From assembly GCA_046728075.1 (NCBI GenBank), contig JBKPDV010000081.1, positions 1 to 29,554 of the forward strand: 29,554 bases of DNA. The letters are read 5' to 3'. How positions within the stretch are numbered: the first letter of the stretch is position 1; every line of letters begins with the position of its first letter. Of the stretch, positions 16,564 to 26,024 are shown one piece after another. The position numbers and the translations under genes are program-made. Below the pieces are notes generated by a model that did no database searches, had not been told where the DNA came from, and saw only the letters and a program-made list of their open reading frames with translations. Source of the stretch: JBKPDV01 sp046728075. GTDB lineage: Bacteria > Acidobacteriota > Thermoanaerobaculia > UBA5066 > Gp7-AA6.

Positions 16564-18132
16564 TCATCTCGCGTACTCCACCGCTCGCGTCTCCCGGATC
16601 ACCGTCACCTTGATCTGCCCTGGATACTGCAGCTCCGCCTCGATCTTCTTGGCGACGTCGCGCGAGAGCCAGAGGGCCTCGTCGTCGGAGAGCCGGTTGG
16701 CCTCGACGACGATCCGAAGCTCGCGTCCCGCCTGAACCGCGAAGGCCTTCTGCACACCTTTGAAGCCGTCGGCGATGTGCTCGAGCTTCTCCAGACGCTT
16801 GACGTAGGTCTCGAGAATCTCACGCCGCGCGCCGGGGCGCGCCGCAGAGAGGGCATCGGCTCCGTTGACGAGCACGGCTTCGAGCGAGCGGGGCTCGTAG
16901 TCCCCGTGATGACACTCCATCGCATGGATGACCTCGCCGCCCTCTCCGAACTTCTTCAACACCTCCCGACCGAGCTCGAGGTGCGTCCCCTCCATCTCAC
17001 GGTCGATCGCCTTTCCAATGTCATGAAGCAGCCCGGCCCGCTTGGCGACCTCGACGTCGGCTCCGAGCTCGGCCGCCATGTTGGTCGCCAGCCACGACAC
17101 CTCCTTGGAGTGCTGGAGCACGTTCTGTCCGTAGGAGGTCCGGTACTTCAACCGGCCGAGCAGCTTGATGAGCTCGGGATGCAGATCGGGAATCGAAAAC
17201 TCCAGGGCGGTCGCCTCCCCCTCCTGTCGAATCTTCTCCCACAGCTCGGAGCGGACCTTCTCGACGACCTCCTCGATGCGGGCGGGATGGATGCGTCCGT
17301 CGGCGATCAGTCGGTCGAGAGACATGCGCGCGACTTCGCGCCGCAGAGGCTCGAACGCCGAGATGACGATCGCCTCCGGAGTATCGTCGATGATCAGGTC
17401 GACGCCCGTGGCCGCCTCCAGCGCCCGGATGTTTCGCCCCTCGCGTCCGATGATCCGACCCTTCAGGTCGTCGGACGGAAGCTCGACAACCGAAACCGTC
17501 GCCTCGACGACCGCGTCGGATGCCAGACGCTGGATCGCCATCCCGATCAACCGCCGAGCCTTTTGAGTCGCCTGCTCGGTGGCCTCCTCTTCGATGCGCC
17601 GGATCAGGCCGGCCGCCTCGACACGGGCCTCGTTCTCGATGGACTTGACGAGGTCGCGCTTGGCGTCCACCGCCGTCAATCCGGAGATCTGCTCGAGCCG
17701 GCGGCGCTGCTCGTCCACGAGGTGGTCCGCCTCCGACTGTGTCTCCTCGATGCGCTTCTGCGCATCGGTCAAAGACCGCTCCTTGCGGACGAGCTCCTCT
17801 TCCTTGCGCTCCTGCTGGGAGAGCTTTCGGTCGAGGTTTTCCTCCTTCTGGAGAATCCGCTTCTCCAGAGCGGACATCTCCTGGCGGCGGACCGCAACCG
17901 TCTTGTCAAACTCCGCCTGGGCCGCGAGCACCCGCTCTTTGGCCTCCACGGCGGCCTCGCGCAGCTTGGCGTCGGCCGCGCGGTTGGCTTCGGCCAGGGC
18001 GCGATCCGCGGCTGTGCGGATCTCCGCGCGCTCTTGTCCCACCTTCTTGCGAAGGAGGACCAGGGCGATAACGGTCGCGACGGCGGCGAGGATCAGTCCT
18101 GCCGCGATCGCGATCGCGAGGTCTGTGTTCAT
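16564..18132 (-). CDS. rny: Ribonuclease Y
   Basis: This 522-residue membrane-anchored endoribonuclease initiates mRNA decay. It has an N-terminal transmembrane helix (about residues 5-27) and a long charged coiled coil (about 30-200). A KH domain with GRIIGREGRNIRALE follows, and then an HD domain with HDIGKAID and HHGDYEP as metal-binding and catalytic residues. The C-terminus ends in a conserved segment (YPGQIKVTVIRETRAVEYAR). The start ATG at 18132 has a GGGGAG-type Shine-Dalgarno. It lies downstream of zapA with a probable 6S RNA gene between, and is followed by the ymdB-like gene. Confidence 0.97.
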   Translation of the reverse strand: MNTDLAIAIAAGLILAAVATVIALVLLRKKVGQERAEIRTAADRALAEANRAADAKLREAAVEAKERVLAAQAEFDKTVAVRRQEMSALEKRILQKEENLDRKLSQQERKEEELVRKERSLTDAQKRIEETQSEADHLVDEQRRRLEQISGLTAVDAKRDLVKSIENEARVEAAGLIRRIEEEATEQATQKARRLIGMAIQRLASDAVVEATVSVVELPSDDLKGRIIGREGRNIRALEAATGVDLIIDDTPEAIVISAFEPLRREVARMSLDRLIADGRIHPARIEEVVEKVRSELWEKIRQEGEATALEFSIPDLHPELIKLLGRLKYRTSYGQNVLQHSKEVSWLATNMAAELGADVEVAKRAGLLHDIGKAIDREMEGTHLELGREVLKKFGEGGEVIHAMECHHGDYEPRSLEAVLVNGADALSAARPGARREILETYVKRLEKLEHIADGFKGVQKAFAVQAGRELRIVVEANRLSDDEALWLSRDVAKKIEAELQYPGQIKVTVIRETRAVEYAR

Positions 18133-18154
18133 TTCGGCTCCCCTTTTCCAGGGC

Positions 18155-18292
18155 GCCGAGGGCGTAGTCGGCTTACACGACGATGCGGAAGTCCCGCTCC
18201 CGCGCAGCGTAGGACAAGCGCTTTTCCAGAGCTTTCAGACGAACCACTCGCTTCCTTCGTGTCCCCGTTCCGTGGGGGATGCCGACGCCGCG
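18155..18292 (-). ncRNA. ssrS: Probable 6S RNA
   Basis: The 163-base gap between zapA and rny holds a structured sequence on the minus strand. A closing stem pairs GGCG-TCGGC (18289-18281) with GCCGA-CTA-CGCC (18172-18161). A second helix pairs CACGA-A-GGAAG with CTTCC-GCA-TCGTCGTG. An unpaired middle and a distal imperfect hairpin follow, giving a long rod with a central bubble. 6S RNA lies just downstream of zapA in many bacteria, where it binds sigma70 RNA polymerase. The ends are approximate, and identity rests on position and fold, not on an alignment. Confidence 0.68.
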
Positions 18293-18295
18293 CTC

Positions 18296-18589
18296 TCAGG
18301 CACCCAAGGCGTCGTCCAGTTTCCGGATCAGCCGCTCCGCCCGCGCCACCGCGTTCGTCGGATCGTCTTTCCGGCCCTTACCCGCTTGATACAAATCGTC
18401 AGAAATGTTCAGAGCCGCCAGGATGGCGATTTTCGTGGTGTCTACCGTCGCCGTCCGTTCGGCTACTTCCTTCATCCGAGAATCGACGAAACGGGCCAGG
18501 TCGTGAATGTAAGAGCTGTCGCCTTCGGCCCGAACGTTGTAGGTCTGGCCGAAGATCTCCACCTGAGTCACGCTGCCCCGCTTATCCAA
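18296..18589 (-). CDS. zapA: Cell division protein ZapA
   Basis: This 97-residue protein has the ZapA pattern: VEIFGQTYNVRAEGDSSYIH at the N-terminus, VDSRMKEVAERTATVDTTK in the middle, then IAILAALNISDDLY and a C-terminal helix. ZapA cross-links FtsZ filaments at the division ring. The start is uncertain: TTG at 18589 has AAAGGAG 12 bases upstream, and GTG at 18571 would begin MTQVEIFGQ, closer to typical lengths. A zapB-like gene lies just upstream in the same direction, with a repeat pair in the gap. Confidence 0.9.
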   Translation of the reverse strand: MDKRGSVTQVEIFGQTYNVRAEGDSSYIHDLARFVDSRMKEVAERTATVDTTKIAILAALNISDDLYQAGKGRKDDPTNAVARAERLIRKLDDALGA

Positions 18590-18670
18590 TCGAGACGCAG
18601 ACTCCTTTCGGCGGCGAGTCTAGCTGTGTCCTCTAAGGGAGTCAACACTTAGCAATCGAGGCGCGGCCAT

Positions 18671-18750
18671 CACCCACTCCCCCACTCTCCCCCTCTCTTC
18701 CTCCGAGTTCCCGAGTAGGTGAGGGGGTGAGGGGGCGAGGGGGAGATGAG
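18671..18750. repeat. Inverted pair of short tandem arrays, CCCACTCC and GGTGAGGG units (8 bp)
   Basis: The left array (18671-18698) is rich in CCACTCCC-type units. The right array (18718-18750) reads GGTGAGGG, GGTGAGGG, GGCGAGGG, GGAG. The pair is complementary across a 19-base core in the zapB-zapA gap. It is the only junction whose period is 8 rather than 7. Confidence 0.8.
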
Positions 18751-18760
18751 CGTCGAAGAG

Positions 18761-19003
18761 TCAGTTTTTCCCTTCCGCCTGCTCCAGCGAGGCGATCAAC
18801 TTCTCCAGCCGGTCGCGCACGGTCTCCTGGTCCTTCAGAAGCCGGTCGAGCTCTCCCCTCGCCTCGGCCCCGTCTTTCTCGGATTTGCGAGATGCCGCGA
18901 GGTCGGTCTTGAGCTTGTCGTTGTCGTGCTCGAGGGACTTGAGCCGGGAGAGAAGCTTCTCGATTTTCCGTTCCAGCGTGTCGAAGATTTTTGCGTTATC
19001 CAT
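18761..19003 (-). CDS. ZapB-like coiled-coil protein
   Basis: This 80-residue protein is predicted to be almost entirely coiled coil (KIFDTLERKIEKLLSRLKSL, then LDRLLKDQETVRDRLEKLIA). It contains no cysteine and no membrane segment. Size, charge pattern and position directly before zapA match ZapB-type FtsZ-ring accessory proteins, but coiled coils are poor evidence of homology. The ATG at 19003 follows a GGGAG-type Shine-Dalgarno. Confidence 0.75.
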   Translation of the reverse strand: MDNAKIFDTLERKIEKLLSRLKSLEHDNDKLKTDLAASRKSEKDGAEARGELDRLLKDQETVRDRLEKLIASLEQAEGKN

Positions 19004-19018
19004 AGGTCTCCCTATCCC

Positions 19019-19128
19019 GTCATTCTGAGGGCCGAAGGCCCGCCCTTGTCATTCTGAGGGCCGAAGGCCCGAAGAATCTGCTCCCGTCTCCGCGACCGAA
19101 GCAGATCCTTCGCTTCGCTCACGATGAC
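19019..19128. repeat. Palindromic intergenic repeat (GTCATTCTGAGGGCCGAAGG family)
   Basis: Two direct copies start at 19019 and 19048 (GTCATTCTGAGGG then CCGAAGGCCCG). They are followed by a related inverted copy at about 19100-19128 (GCAGATCCTTCGC then TCACGATGAC). The second and third can pair over some 25 bases. Similar elements are scattered between genes of many GC-rich bacteria. It lies between pheT and the zapB-like gene and could act as a transcript-end or mRNA-stability hairpin. Confidence 0.8.
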
Positions 19129-19161
19129 AGAGAGTGCGTCTCATCCAAAACAGAATGTTTC

Positions 19162-21279
19162 TCATCCGAAAACGACTCCAAGATGGGCAGTCAGCTGCGC
19201 TTCCAGCCTCTGAACTTCCCGATTCACCTCTTCCTGCTCCAGCGTTCTGTCGGGCGCGCGGAACGTCAGACGAATCGTCGTTTTGACGCGTCCCTCTTCG
19301 ACGCGCGGGCCCTCGTACCGATCGACGATTCGAATCGAATCCAGACCGGCGAGATTCTGCGCCCGGACGAATTCTTCCAGCGCCTGCCAGGTCCGCTCGC
19401 GCGAGTGAGCGAAAGAGAGATCGGCCTCGATGGGCGGAAACGCCGAGTAAGGCTTGAAGCGGGCGGGGGTGCCGAGCCGAGGGATCGCCTCGACTCGAAT
19501 CTCTCCCGCGAAGACGGCCTCCGCGAGCTTGCGCTTCTCGCGTTCCGAGCGGGAGAGCAGACCCACCACTCCAAGAGCCTCGCCGGCCGGAGTCTCCGCC
19601 AGCGCCGCGGCGTCCGGGACGAAGCCGTCGGCCGCGAACGGTTTCCAACGAATCGATTCGGCCTCCATCCAGGGACTCACCAGACGCTCGAAGACCCCCT
19701 TGGCGTCGAAGAAATCCGATCGGCCCGAGGGTCCGCCCGCGCTCCAATGCCCGTGCCAGTCGCCCGTGAGCGCGAAGGCGAATCGCCTCGACTCGAAGGA
19801 GGGAGGGTCGGCAGGATCTCCCGGGCGATCGAAGACACGTCCGACTTCGAAGAGTCCGACCGTGCGTTCGCCATGGTGAACGTTCCGCGCGACCGAATCG
19901 AGGAGCCCGGGGATCAACGTCGACCTCAATTCCCGGCGCGTCTGATCCAGAGGGTTCGCGACCGAGAGCGTCTCCGGAGCCCCTCCCGCAGCGGCGATCC
20001 ATTGGAAGAAAGGCTTTTCTTCGGTTGCGGGATCGACGAAGGGACTCGCCATCGTTTCGTAAAGGCCGAGTGCCACCGCAGCGTCGGCCATCGCTTCCTC
20101 GATCTGGCGGAGCGGTTCGAGATATCCGCCTCCGCCCGCAGTCGGCGGGAGCCGCGACGGAAGTCGATGGTAGCCGTAGACACGCAGAACTTCTTCGATG
20201 AGATCGTCTTCGATCGAGACGTCGGGCCGGAACGTCGGGACCCCGACCTGCAGGCGCTTTCCCCGCCTGGAAACGGCGAAGCCCAGGCGCGAGAGAGCGT
20301 CGGCCGCGAAGTCGAGGTCGAGCTTGTCCTCTCCCGCCAGAAGGCGCAACCGGGCCAGGCGCAGGAAGGCCTTCCGCGCCTTCCACGCCGCGCCCCGCGC
20401 GTCGATCCTTCCAGCCGCGAGCGTCCCGCCCGCTGATTCGAGCAGAATCTTCACCGCGCGGTCGAGAGCCTCCGGGATCGCCTCGGGATCGGCGCCGCGC
20501 TCGAACCGATGCGACGCGTCCGTGTGCAGGGAAAGCCTCCGCGCGGTCTTGCGGATCGCGGCCGGATCCCACCACGCGGCCTCGAGCAGAACGTTCTCAG
20601 TCTTCGCGGTGACGGCCGTGTCGAGCCCGCCCATGATTCCCGCCAGGGAAACCGCGCGCTCGGCGTCGGCCACGACCACGTCGGACGGCACGAGCTCGTA
20701 CTCGGCGCCGTCGAGCAGGACGAGCTTCTCTCCCTTATGGGCGCGGCGAACAACGACGCGCCTCCCCGCGAGCTTATCGAGATCGAAGGCGTGAAGCGGC
20801 TGTCCGGTCTCCCACAAGACGTAGTTCGTCGCGTCCACGGCCGCGGAGATGGGCTTGGAGCCGATCGAGGACAACCGCGAGCGAACCGACTCGACCGCAG
20901 GAGCTCCGCTGATCCCACGTACGACGCGGGCGCCGAAGCGGCGGCAGAGGCGAGGGACTTCGATGGTGACGGAAGTGAGCTCGTGGACCGCAGGGCCCGA
21001 GACTCTCCCTTCACCCTGGCTCTCTCCCGCCGGCCCGGGGGGAGAGGGGATGAGAAAAGGCACACCGGCCATGGCGGCGATTTCGCGGGCGAGGCCCCGG
21101 TGGCTCATCGCATCAGGGCGGTTGGGCGTTATCTCGACGTCGAGAATCGCATCGCCACCGGACCGCTCCAACGATTCGAGCGGAAACCCGGCCTGCTCGA
21201 GAAGACGTTGTGCGCTCTCGGCGCCGCCGGCGGCCGTCGTGTCGACGAAGTCGCCGATCCAGGAAAGAGAGAACTTCAT
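19162..21279 (-). CDS. pheT: Phenylalanine-tRNA ligase beta subunit, short form
   Basis: This 705-residue beta subunit of PheRS (alpha2-beta2) begins MKFSLSWIGDFVD and continues with B3/B4 editing-domain sequence. B5 sequence (FRPDVSIEDDLIEEVLRVYG) and the catalytic-like core follow. A C-terminal FDX-ACB anticodon-binding domain ends the protein (SAFPPIEADLSF, VKTTIRLTFRAPDRTLEQEE). The usual beta subunit is near 800 residues. Here GFPLESLE runs almost directly into ILDVEITPNRPD, so the ~100-residue EMAP-like OB (tRNA-binding B2) domain is missing. The ATG overlaps the pheS stop (ATGA), so the two are coupled. Confidence 0.96.
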   Translation of the reverse strand: MKFSLSWIGDFVDTTAAGGAESAQRLLEQAGFPLESLERSGGDAILDVEITPNRPDAMSHRGLAREIAAMAGVPFLIPSPPGPAGESQGEGRVSGPAVHELTSVTIEVPRLCRRFGARVVRGISGAPAVESVRSRLSSIGSKPISAAVDATNYVLWETGQPLHAFDLDKLAGRRVVVRRAHKGEKLVLLDGAEYELVPSDVVVADAERAVSLAGIMGGLDTAVTAKTENVLLEAAWWDPAAIRKTARRLSLHTDASHRFERGADPEAIPEALDRAVKILLESAGGTLAAGRIDARGAAWKARKAFLRLARLRLLAGEDKLDLDFAADALSRLGFAVSRRGKRLQVGVPTFRPDVSIEDDLIEEVLRVYGYHRLPSRLPPTAGGGGYLEPLRQIEEAMADAAVALGLYETMASPFVDPATEEKPFFQWIAAAGGAPETLSVANPLDQTRRELRSTLIPGLLDSVARNVHHGERTVGLFEVGRVFDRPGDPADPPSFESRRFAFALTGDWHGHWSAGGPSGRSDFFDAKGVFERLVSPWMEAESIRWKPFAADGFVPDAAALAETPAGEALGVVGLLSRSEREKRKLAEAVFAGEIRVEAIPRLGTPARFKPYSAFPPIEADLSFAHSRERTWQALEEFVRAQNLAGLDSIRIVDRYEGPRVEEGRVKTTIRLTFRAPDRTLEQEEVNREVQRLEAQLTAHLGVVFG

Positions 21280-22412
21280 GGCTCGCGCGCGAACTGCCGG
21301 AGAAAGCGCACGTCCCCTTCCAGTAAGAGTCTCAGATCGGGAAACTCGTAGAGGAGGAGGGCGACGCGGTCGAGCCCGAGGCCGAAGGCGAAACCGGTGA
21401 ACTCCTCCGGATCGATTCCGCAACCGGCCAGAACCTTCGGGTGCACCATTCCTGCACCGGCGAGCTCGATCCAGCCCGAGCCCTTGCATTTGCCGCACCC
21501 GGCCCCCTTGCAGAAGATGCAGCTCGCGGCGACGTCGACACCCGGCTCGACGAAAGGAAAAAACGTCGGAATGAAACGGGCCCGAGTGCCGCGCCCGAAG
21601 AGGGCGGCGAAGAATTCCTCGACCGTTCCCTTCAGGTCGGCCATCGAGATCCCGCGGTCCACGACGAGCCCCTCGACCTGATTGAAGACCGCCGCGTGAG
21701 TCGCGTCCACGCTCTCATTGCGGTAGACGCGTCCCGGGTTGATGAGCTTGAGGGGCGCGCCCCGCTTTTCCATCTCGCGGATCTGCACGGGAGAGGTGTG
21801 TGTGCGCAGGAGCAGAGTCGACGGCGCCTTCCGGTCGATGAAAAAGGTGTCCTGGGAATCGCGCGCCGGATGGTCCGGCGGGAAGTTCAGCGCCTCGAAG
21901 TTGTACCGGTCGTTTTCGATCTCGGGACCATCGGCGACGGAGTAACCCATGCGGAGAAAAATCTGCTCGATCTTCCGACGGACCACCGTGACGGGATGGA
22001 GGCCTCCCATTCGGCCTCGACGGCCCGGCAGCGTGACGTCGACCGCCTCGCCGCGGTCGCGGCTCTCCGCCTCCCGCCGGAAGATCTCTTCCGCCAGGCG
22101 GCTGACCCCGTCTTCGATTTCGCGTTTGGCAGTGTTCGCGCGTGAGCCGAAGGCGGCGCGCTCCGCGGGTGGCAAGTTCTTGAGTCGAGAGAACAGACCG
22201 GGAACGAGCCCCTTCTCGCGGCCGAGAAAACGTCCCTTGAGGCGCTCGAAATCAGACCGGGAGGACACACCGCGACCGGACTCCTCGGCAAAGAGCGCGA
22301 GGACCTGGGCGATGGGATCCTGGGAATCGTGAGACGTGAGACGTGAGACGTGAGACGAAGTCTCTTTGGTCTGGACGTCTTTCGTTCCCTTTCCCGAAGA
22401 ATCGTGCTCCAC
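21276..22412 (-). CDS. pheS: Phenylalanine-tRNA ligase alpha subunit
   Basis: This 378-residue catalytic subunit has an N-terminal coiled coil followed by GGLHPVTVVRRKIEQIFLRM. Motif 2 is VYRNESVDATH. A cysteine cluster (CIFCKGAGCGKCKGSGWIE) is common in bacterial PheS, and motif 3 is GFAFGLGLDRVALLLY. The only canonical in-frame start upstream of the conserved region is GTG at 22412, which lies at the edge of one heptamer array. From there the frame passes through a second array, giving the N-terminal stretch SSHVSRLTSHDS before family sequence begins at about IAQVLALFAEE. A shorter protein from a non-canonical start is possible. It overlaps pheT by four bases. Confidence 0.95.
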   Translation of the reverse strand: MEHDSSGKGTKDVQTKETSSHVSRLTSHDSQDPIAQVLALFAEESGRGVSSRSDFERLKGRFLGREKGLVPGLFSRLKNLPPAERAAFGSRANTAKREIEDGVSRLAEEIFRREAESRDRGEAVDVTLPGRRGRMGGLHPVTVVRRKIEQIFLRMGYSVADGPEIENDRYNFEALNFPPDHPARDSQDTFFIDRKAPSTLLLRTHTSPVQIREMEKRGAPLKLINPGRVYRNESVDATHAAVFNQVEGLVVDRGISMADLKGTVEEFFAALFGRGTRARFIPTFFPFVEPGVDVAASCIFCKGAGCGKCKGSGWIELAGAGMVHPKVLAGCGIDPEEFTGFAFGLGLDRVALLLYEFPDLRLLLEGDVRFLRQFAREP

Positions 22413-22441
22413 GTCTTACGTCTTACATCTCACGTCTTACG
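22329..22441. repeat. Inverted pair of heptamer arrays, GTGAGAC and ACGTCTT units (pheS/rplT)
   Basis: The left array (22329-22356) has four exact GTGAGAC units. The right array (22411-22441) has ACGTCTT, ACGTCTT, ACATCTC, ACGTCTT units. About 54 bases separate them. The left array is inside the pheS reading frame; the right one fills the rplT-pheS gap. Confidence 0.92.
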
Positions 22442-22442
22442 C

Positions 22443-22805
22443 TCATGCGGTCTTCAACGCCTTCTTGGCCACACCAACCAGGTGCGTGAAGGCGGCCGGA
22501 TCGGTCCGGGCGAGCTCGGCGAGCATCTTGCGATTGATGTCGTTGCCCGCTTTCTTCAAACCGTCCATCAAGCGGCTGTAAGAGATCTCATTTTCCCGGG
22601 CGGCCGCGTTGATCCGGATGATCCAGAGGCCGCGGAAGTCTCGTTTCTTGGCCTTCCGATCGCGATAGGCATAGACCAGCGACTTCTCCACCTGGAGCTT
22701 GGCCATACGGTACGACTTCGACTTCGTGCCGTAGTAGCCCTTGGCCAGAGCCAGGGTCTTGGCCCGCTTGTTCTTTCGTTTCGGTCCTCGTTTGACTCGG
22801 GGCAT
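22443..22805 (-). CDS. rplT: 50S ribosomal protein L20
   Basis: This 120-residue protein is typical throughout (MPRVKRGPKRKNKRAKTLAL, then KGYYGTKSKSYRMAKLQVEK and FRGLWIIRINAAARENEISY). L20 binds 23S rRNA early in 50S assembly and in some bacteria represses its own operon by binding the mRNA. The ATG has a strong Shine-Dalgarno (GGGAGGAA). It lies in the infC-rpmI-rplT order, with heptamer arrays on both sides. Confidence 0.98.
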   Translation of the reverse strand: MPRVKRGPKRKNKRAKTLALAKGYYGTKSKSYRMAKLQVEKSLVYAYRDRKAKKRDFRGLWIIRINAAARENEISYSRLMDGLKKAGNDINRKMLAELARTDPAAFTHLVGVAKKALKTA

Positions 22806-22826
22806 TTCTCATTCCTCCCTGGAGCC

Positions 22827-22918
22827 GTAAGCCGTGAGACGTGAGACGTGAGACGACTTTCGATCGTTGTTCGTCCGGGTCTTCGGGCTCCCTCCTACGT
22901 CTTACTTCTCACGCGTAA
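22827..22918. repeat. Inverted pair of heptamer arrays, GTGAGAC and ACGTCTTAC-type units (rplT/rpmI)
   Basis: The left array (22827-22857) is GTAAGCC followed by three GTGAGAC units. The right part (22895-22918) is a degenerate CTACGTCTTACTTCTCACGC stretch. The rpmI stop codon (TGA 22911-22909) is inside the right array. Confidence 0.88.
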
Positions 22919-23106
22919 GGCAACATGTCCTTGACCCTCTTGGTGTCGGCTTTCGAGACCATCGTCGCCTTTGCGAGGCCGCGCTTACGACCGGCCGCCT
23001 TCTTGGTCAGAATGTGGCTTTTGAAGGCCTTCGCTCTCTTGAATTTCCCCGACGCGGTTCGCTTGAAGCGCTTCGCGGCTCCGCGATGGGTCTTTAGTTT
23101 GGGCAT
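22909..23106 (-). CDS. rpmI: 50S ribosomal protein L35
   Basis: This 65-residue protein is very basic and typical of L35 (MPKLKTHRGAAKRFKRTASG, then HILTKKAAGRKRGLAK). It sits between infC and rplT, the usual arrangement. A Shine-Dalgarno AAGGAG precedes the ATG at 23106. The last residues and the stop codon are encoded within a heptamer array, which leaves the conserved C-terminal length essentially unchanged. Confidence 0.98.
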   Translation of the reverse strand: MPKLKTHRGAAKRFKRTASGKFKRAKAFKSHILTKKAAGRKRGLAKATMVSKADTKRVKDMLPYA

Positions 23107-23118
23107 CTTCTCTCCTTC

Positions 23119-23204
23119 GTAAGACGTGAGACGTGAGACGTGAGGCGGTGCTCACCCGTTCGCACGTTTCGTTTCGTCTTACGTCTTACGTCTTACGTCT
23201 CACG
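23119..23204. repeat. Inverted pair of heptamer arrays, GTGAGAC and ACGTCTT units (rpmI/infC)
   Basis: The left array (23119-23150) is GTAAGAC, GTGAGAC, GTGAGAC, GTGAGGC. The right array (23175-23204) is CGTCTTA repeated three times then CGTCTCACG. The core between them is 24 bases. The arms can pair over nearly 30 bases, the most perfect hairpin of this set. The infC stop codon (TGA 23202-23200) is inside the right array. Confidence 0.92.
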
Positions 23205-23731
23205 CCCTCTTGGCCGCCTTCTCCGGGTGTTTGACCGGCGCGAGAATCTGGTAGAGGCGGTTGCCCAACATCTCGGAACGCGATTCCGCCACAGCCTTGC
23301 CCTGCAGGTCGGAGAGGAGCCGGTCGAGCACCTTCTGGCCATTCTCCCGGCGCGCCATCTCGCGGCCGCGAAACTGCACGGTCGCCTTGACCTTGTCGCC
23401 GTGGGCGAGGAACTTGATGATGTTCTTCATCTTGAAGTCGTAGTCGTGGTCGTCGATGTTGGGGCGGAACTTCACTTCCTTGACCTGCGTCGTCTTCTGT
23501 TTCTTCTTGGAGTCCTGCTGCTTCTTTTTTTGCTGGTAGATGAACTTCCCGAAGTTCATGATCCGGCAGACCGGAGGCGTGGCCGTCGGCGCGATCTCGA
23601 CCAAATCGAGGGCCGCCTCCTTTGCCTTTTGAAGCGCATCGGCCATCGTCACGACGCCGAGCGCCTCGCCCGATTCTCCGATCAGGCGGACTTCCTTCCA
23701 GCGAATCTGTTCGTTTACTCGGATGCTTTTC

Positions 23732-23739
<8 letters not shown>
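23200..23739 (-). CDS. infC: Translation initiation factor IF-3, AUC start
   Basis: This 179-residue IF-3 starts at ATC (23739-23737), giving (M)DKKSIRVNEQIRWKEVRLIG. It continues through PPVCRIMNFGKFIYQQKKK and VKEVKFRPNIDDHDYDFKM to an alanine/lysine-rich end. The first in-frame canonical starts, a GTG and an ATG near 23652-23646, would delete about 29 conserved residues. A strong Shine-Dalgarno (GGAGGTG) lies five bases before the ATC. IF-3 itself rejects non-AUG/GUG/UUG starts, and E. coli infC uses AUU for autoregulation; AUC here suggests the same control. The start overlaps the end of thrS by 8 bases in another frame. Confidence 0.94.
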
Positions 23740-25684
<1,945 letters not shown>

Positions 25685-25710
25685 GAACCTCGTCCTGCGA
25701 TCTCCTCCGA

Positions 25711-25736
25711 AAAACAAAAACGCGGGTTGCCCCGCG
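25711..25736 (-). terminator. Intrinsic terminator after the tRNA-Val genes, just before thrS
   Basis: On the minus strand CGCGGG pairs with CCCGCG around a GNRA loop (GCAA), followed by TTTTTGTTTT. It lies 16 bases after tRNA-Val(CAC) and 26 bases before the thrS ATG. It may end the tRNA transcript or act as an attenuator for the thrS-infC operon. Confidence 0.8.
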
Positions 25737-25751
25737 TCCTCTTTTCGTTTT

Positions 25752-25827
25752 TGGTAGGCGCTAACGGGATCGAACCGTTGACCTCTACCGTGTGAAGGTA
25801 GCGCTCTCCCAGCTGAGCTAAGCGCCT
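25752..25827 (-). tRNA. tRNA-Val (anticodon CAC)
   Basis: The minus-strand cloverleaf has acceptor AGGCGCT paired with AGCGCCT, a D arm with AGCTCAGCTGGGAGAGC and anticodon stem CTACC/GGTAG. The loop is TTCACAC (anticodon CAC, reads GUG), with a T arm GGTTCGATCC. A73 and an encoded CCA end it. It is 15 bases downstream of tRNA-Val(GAC). Confidence 0.96.
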
Positions 25828-25841
25828 TCGTTTCCGAAAGT

Positions 25842-25916
<75 letters not shown>

Positions 25917-25944
25917 GTTCCTTCGTTCCCGGGCCCAGGGTTTG

Positions 25945-26024
25945 GGGACCGCAAGGTTCCCAGCTCACTCCTGCTCGCCCGAGGGGCTACGGGCCGGAAG
26001 CCCGCGGGGGCATTTCCTCGGGGC
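25945..26024 (-). other. Structured leader upstream of the tRNA-Val pair
   Basis: The 328-base gap between tRNA-Val(GAC) and the plus-strand methyltransferase contains no convincing ORF. On the minus strand CCCCGAGG (26023-26016) pairs with CCTCGGGC (25984-25977), enclosing a CGGGC/GCCCG hairpin (26004-25990). A second hairpin GGGAACC/GGTCCC lies at 25961-25945. It is probably the 5' leader of the tRNA transcript. It could be an independent small RNA, but I recognise no family. Confidence 0.4.

Noticed and set aside
22329..23204. CRISPR array in the repeat-rich ribosomal operon
   Set aside because: Units are only 7 bp and directly tandem, with no 30-40 bp spacers and no cas genes nearby.
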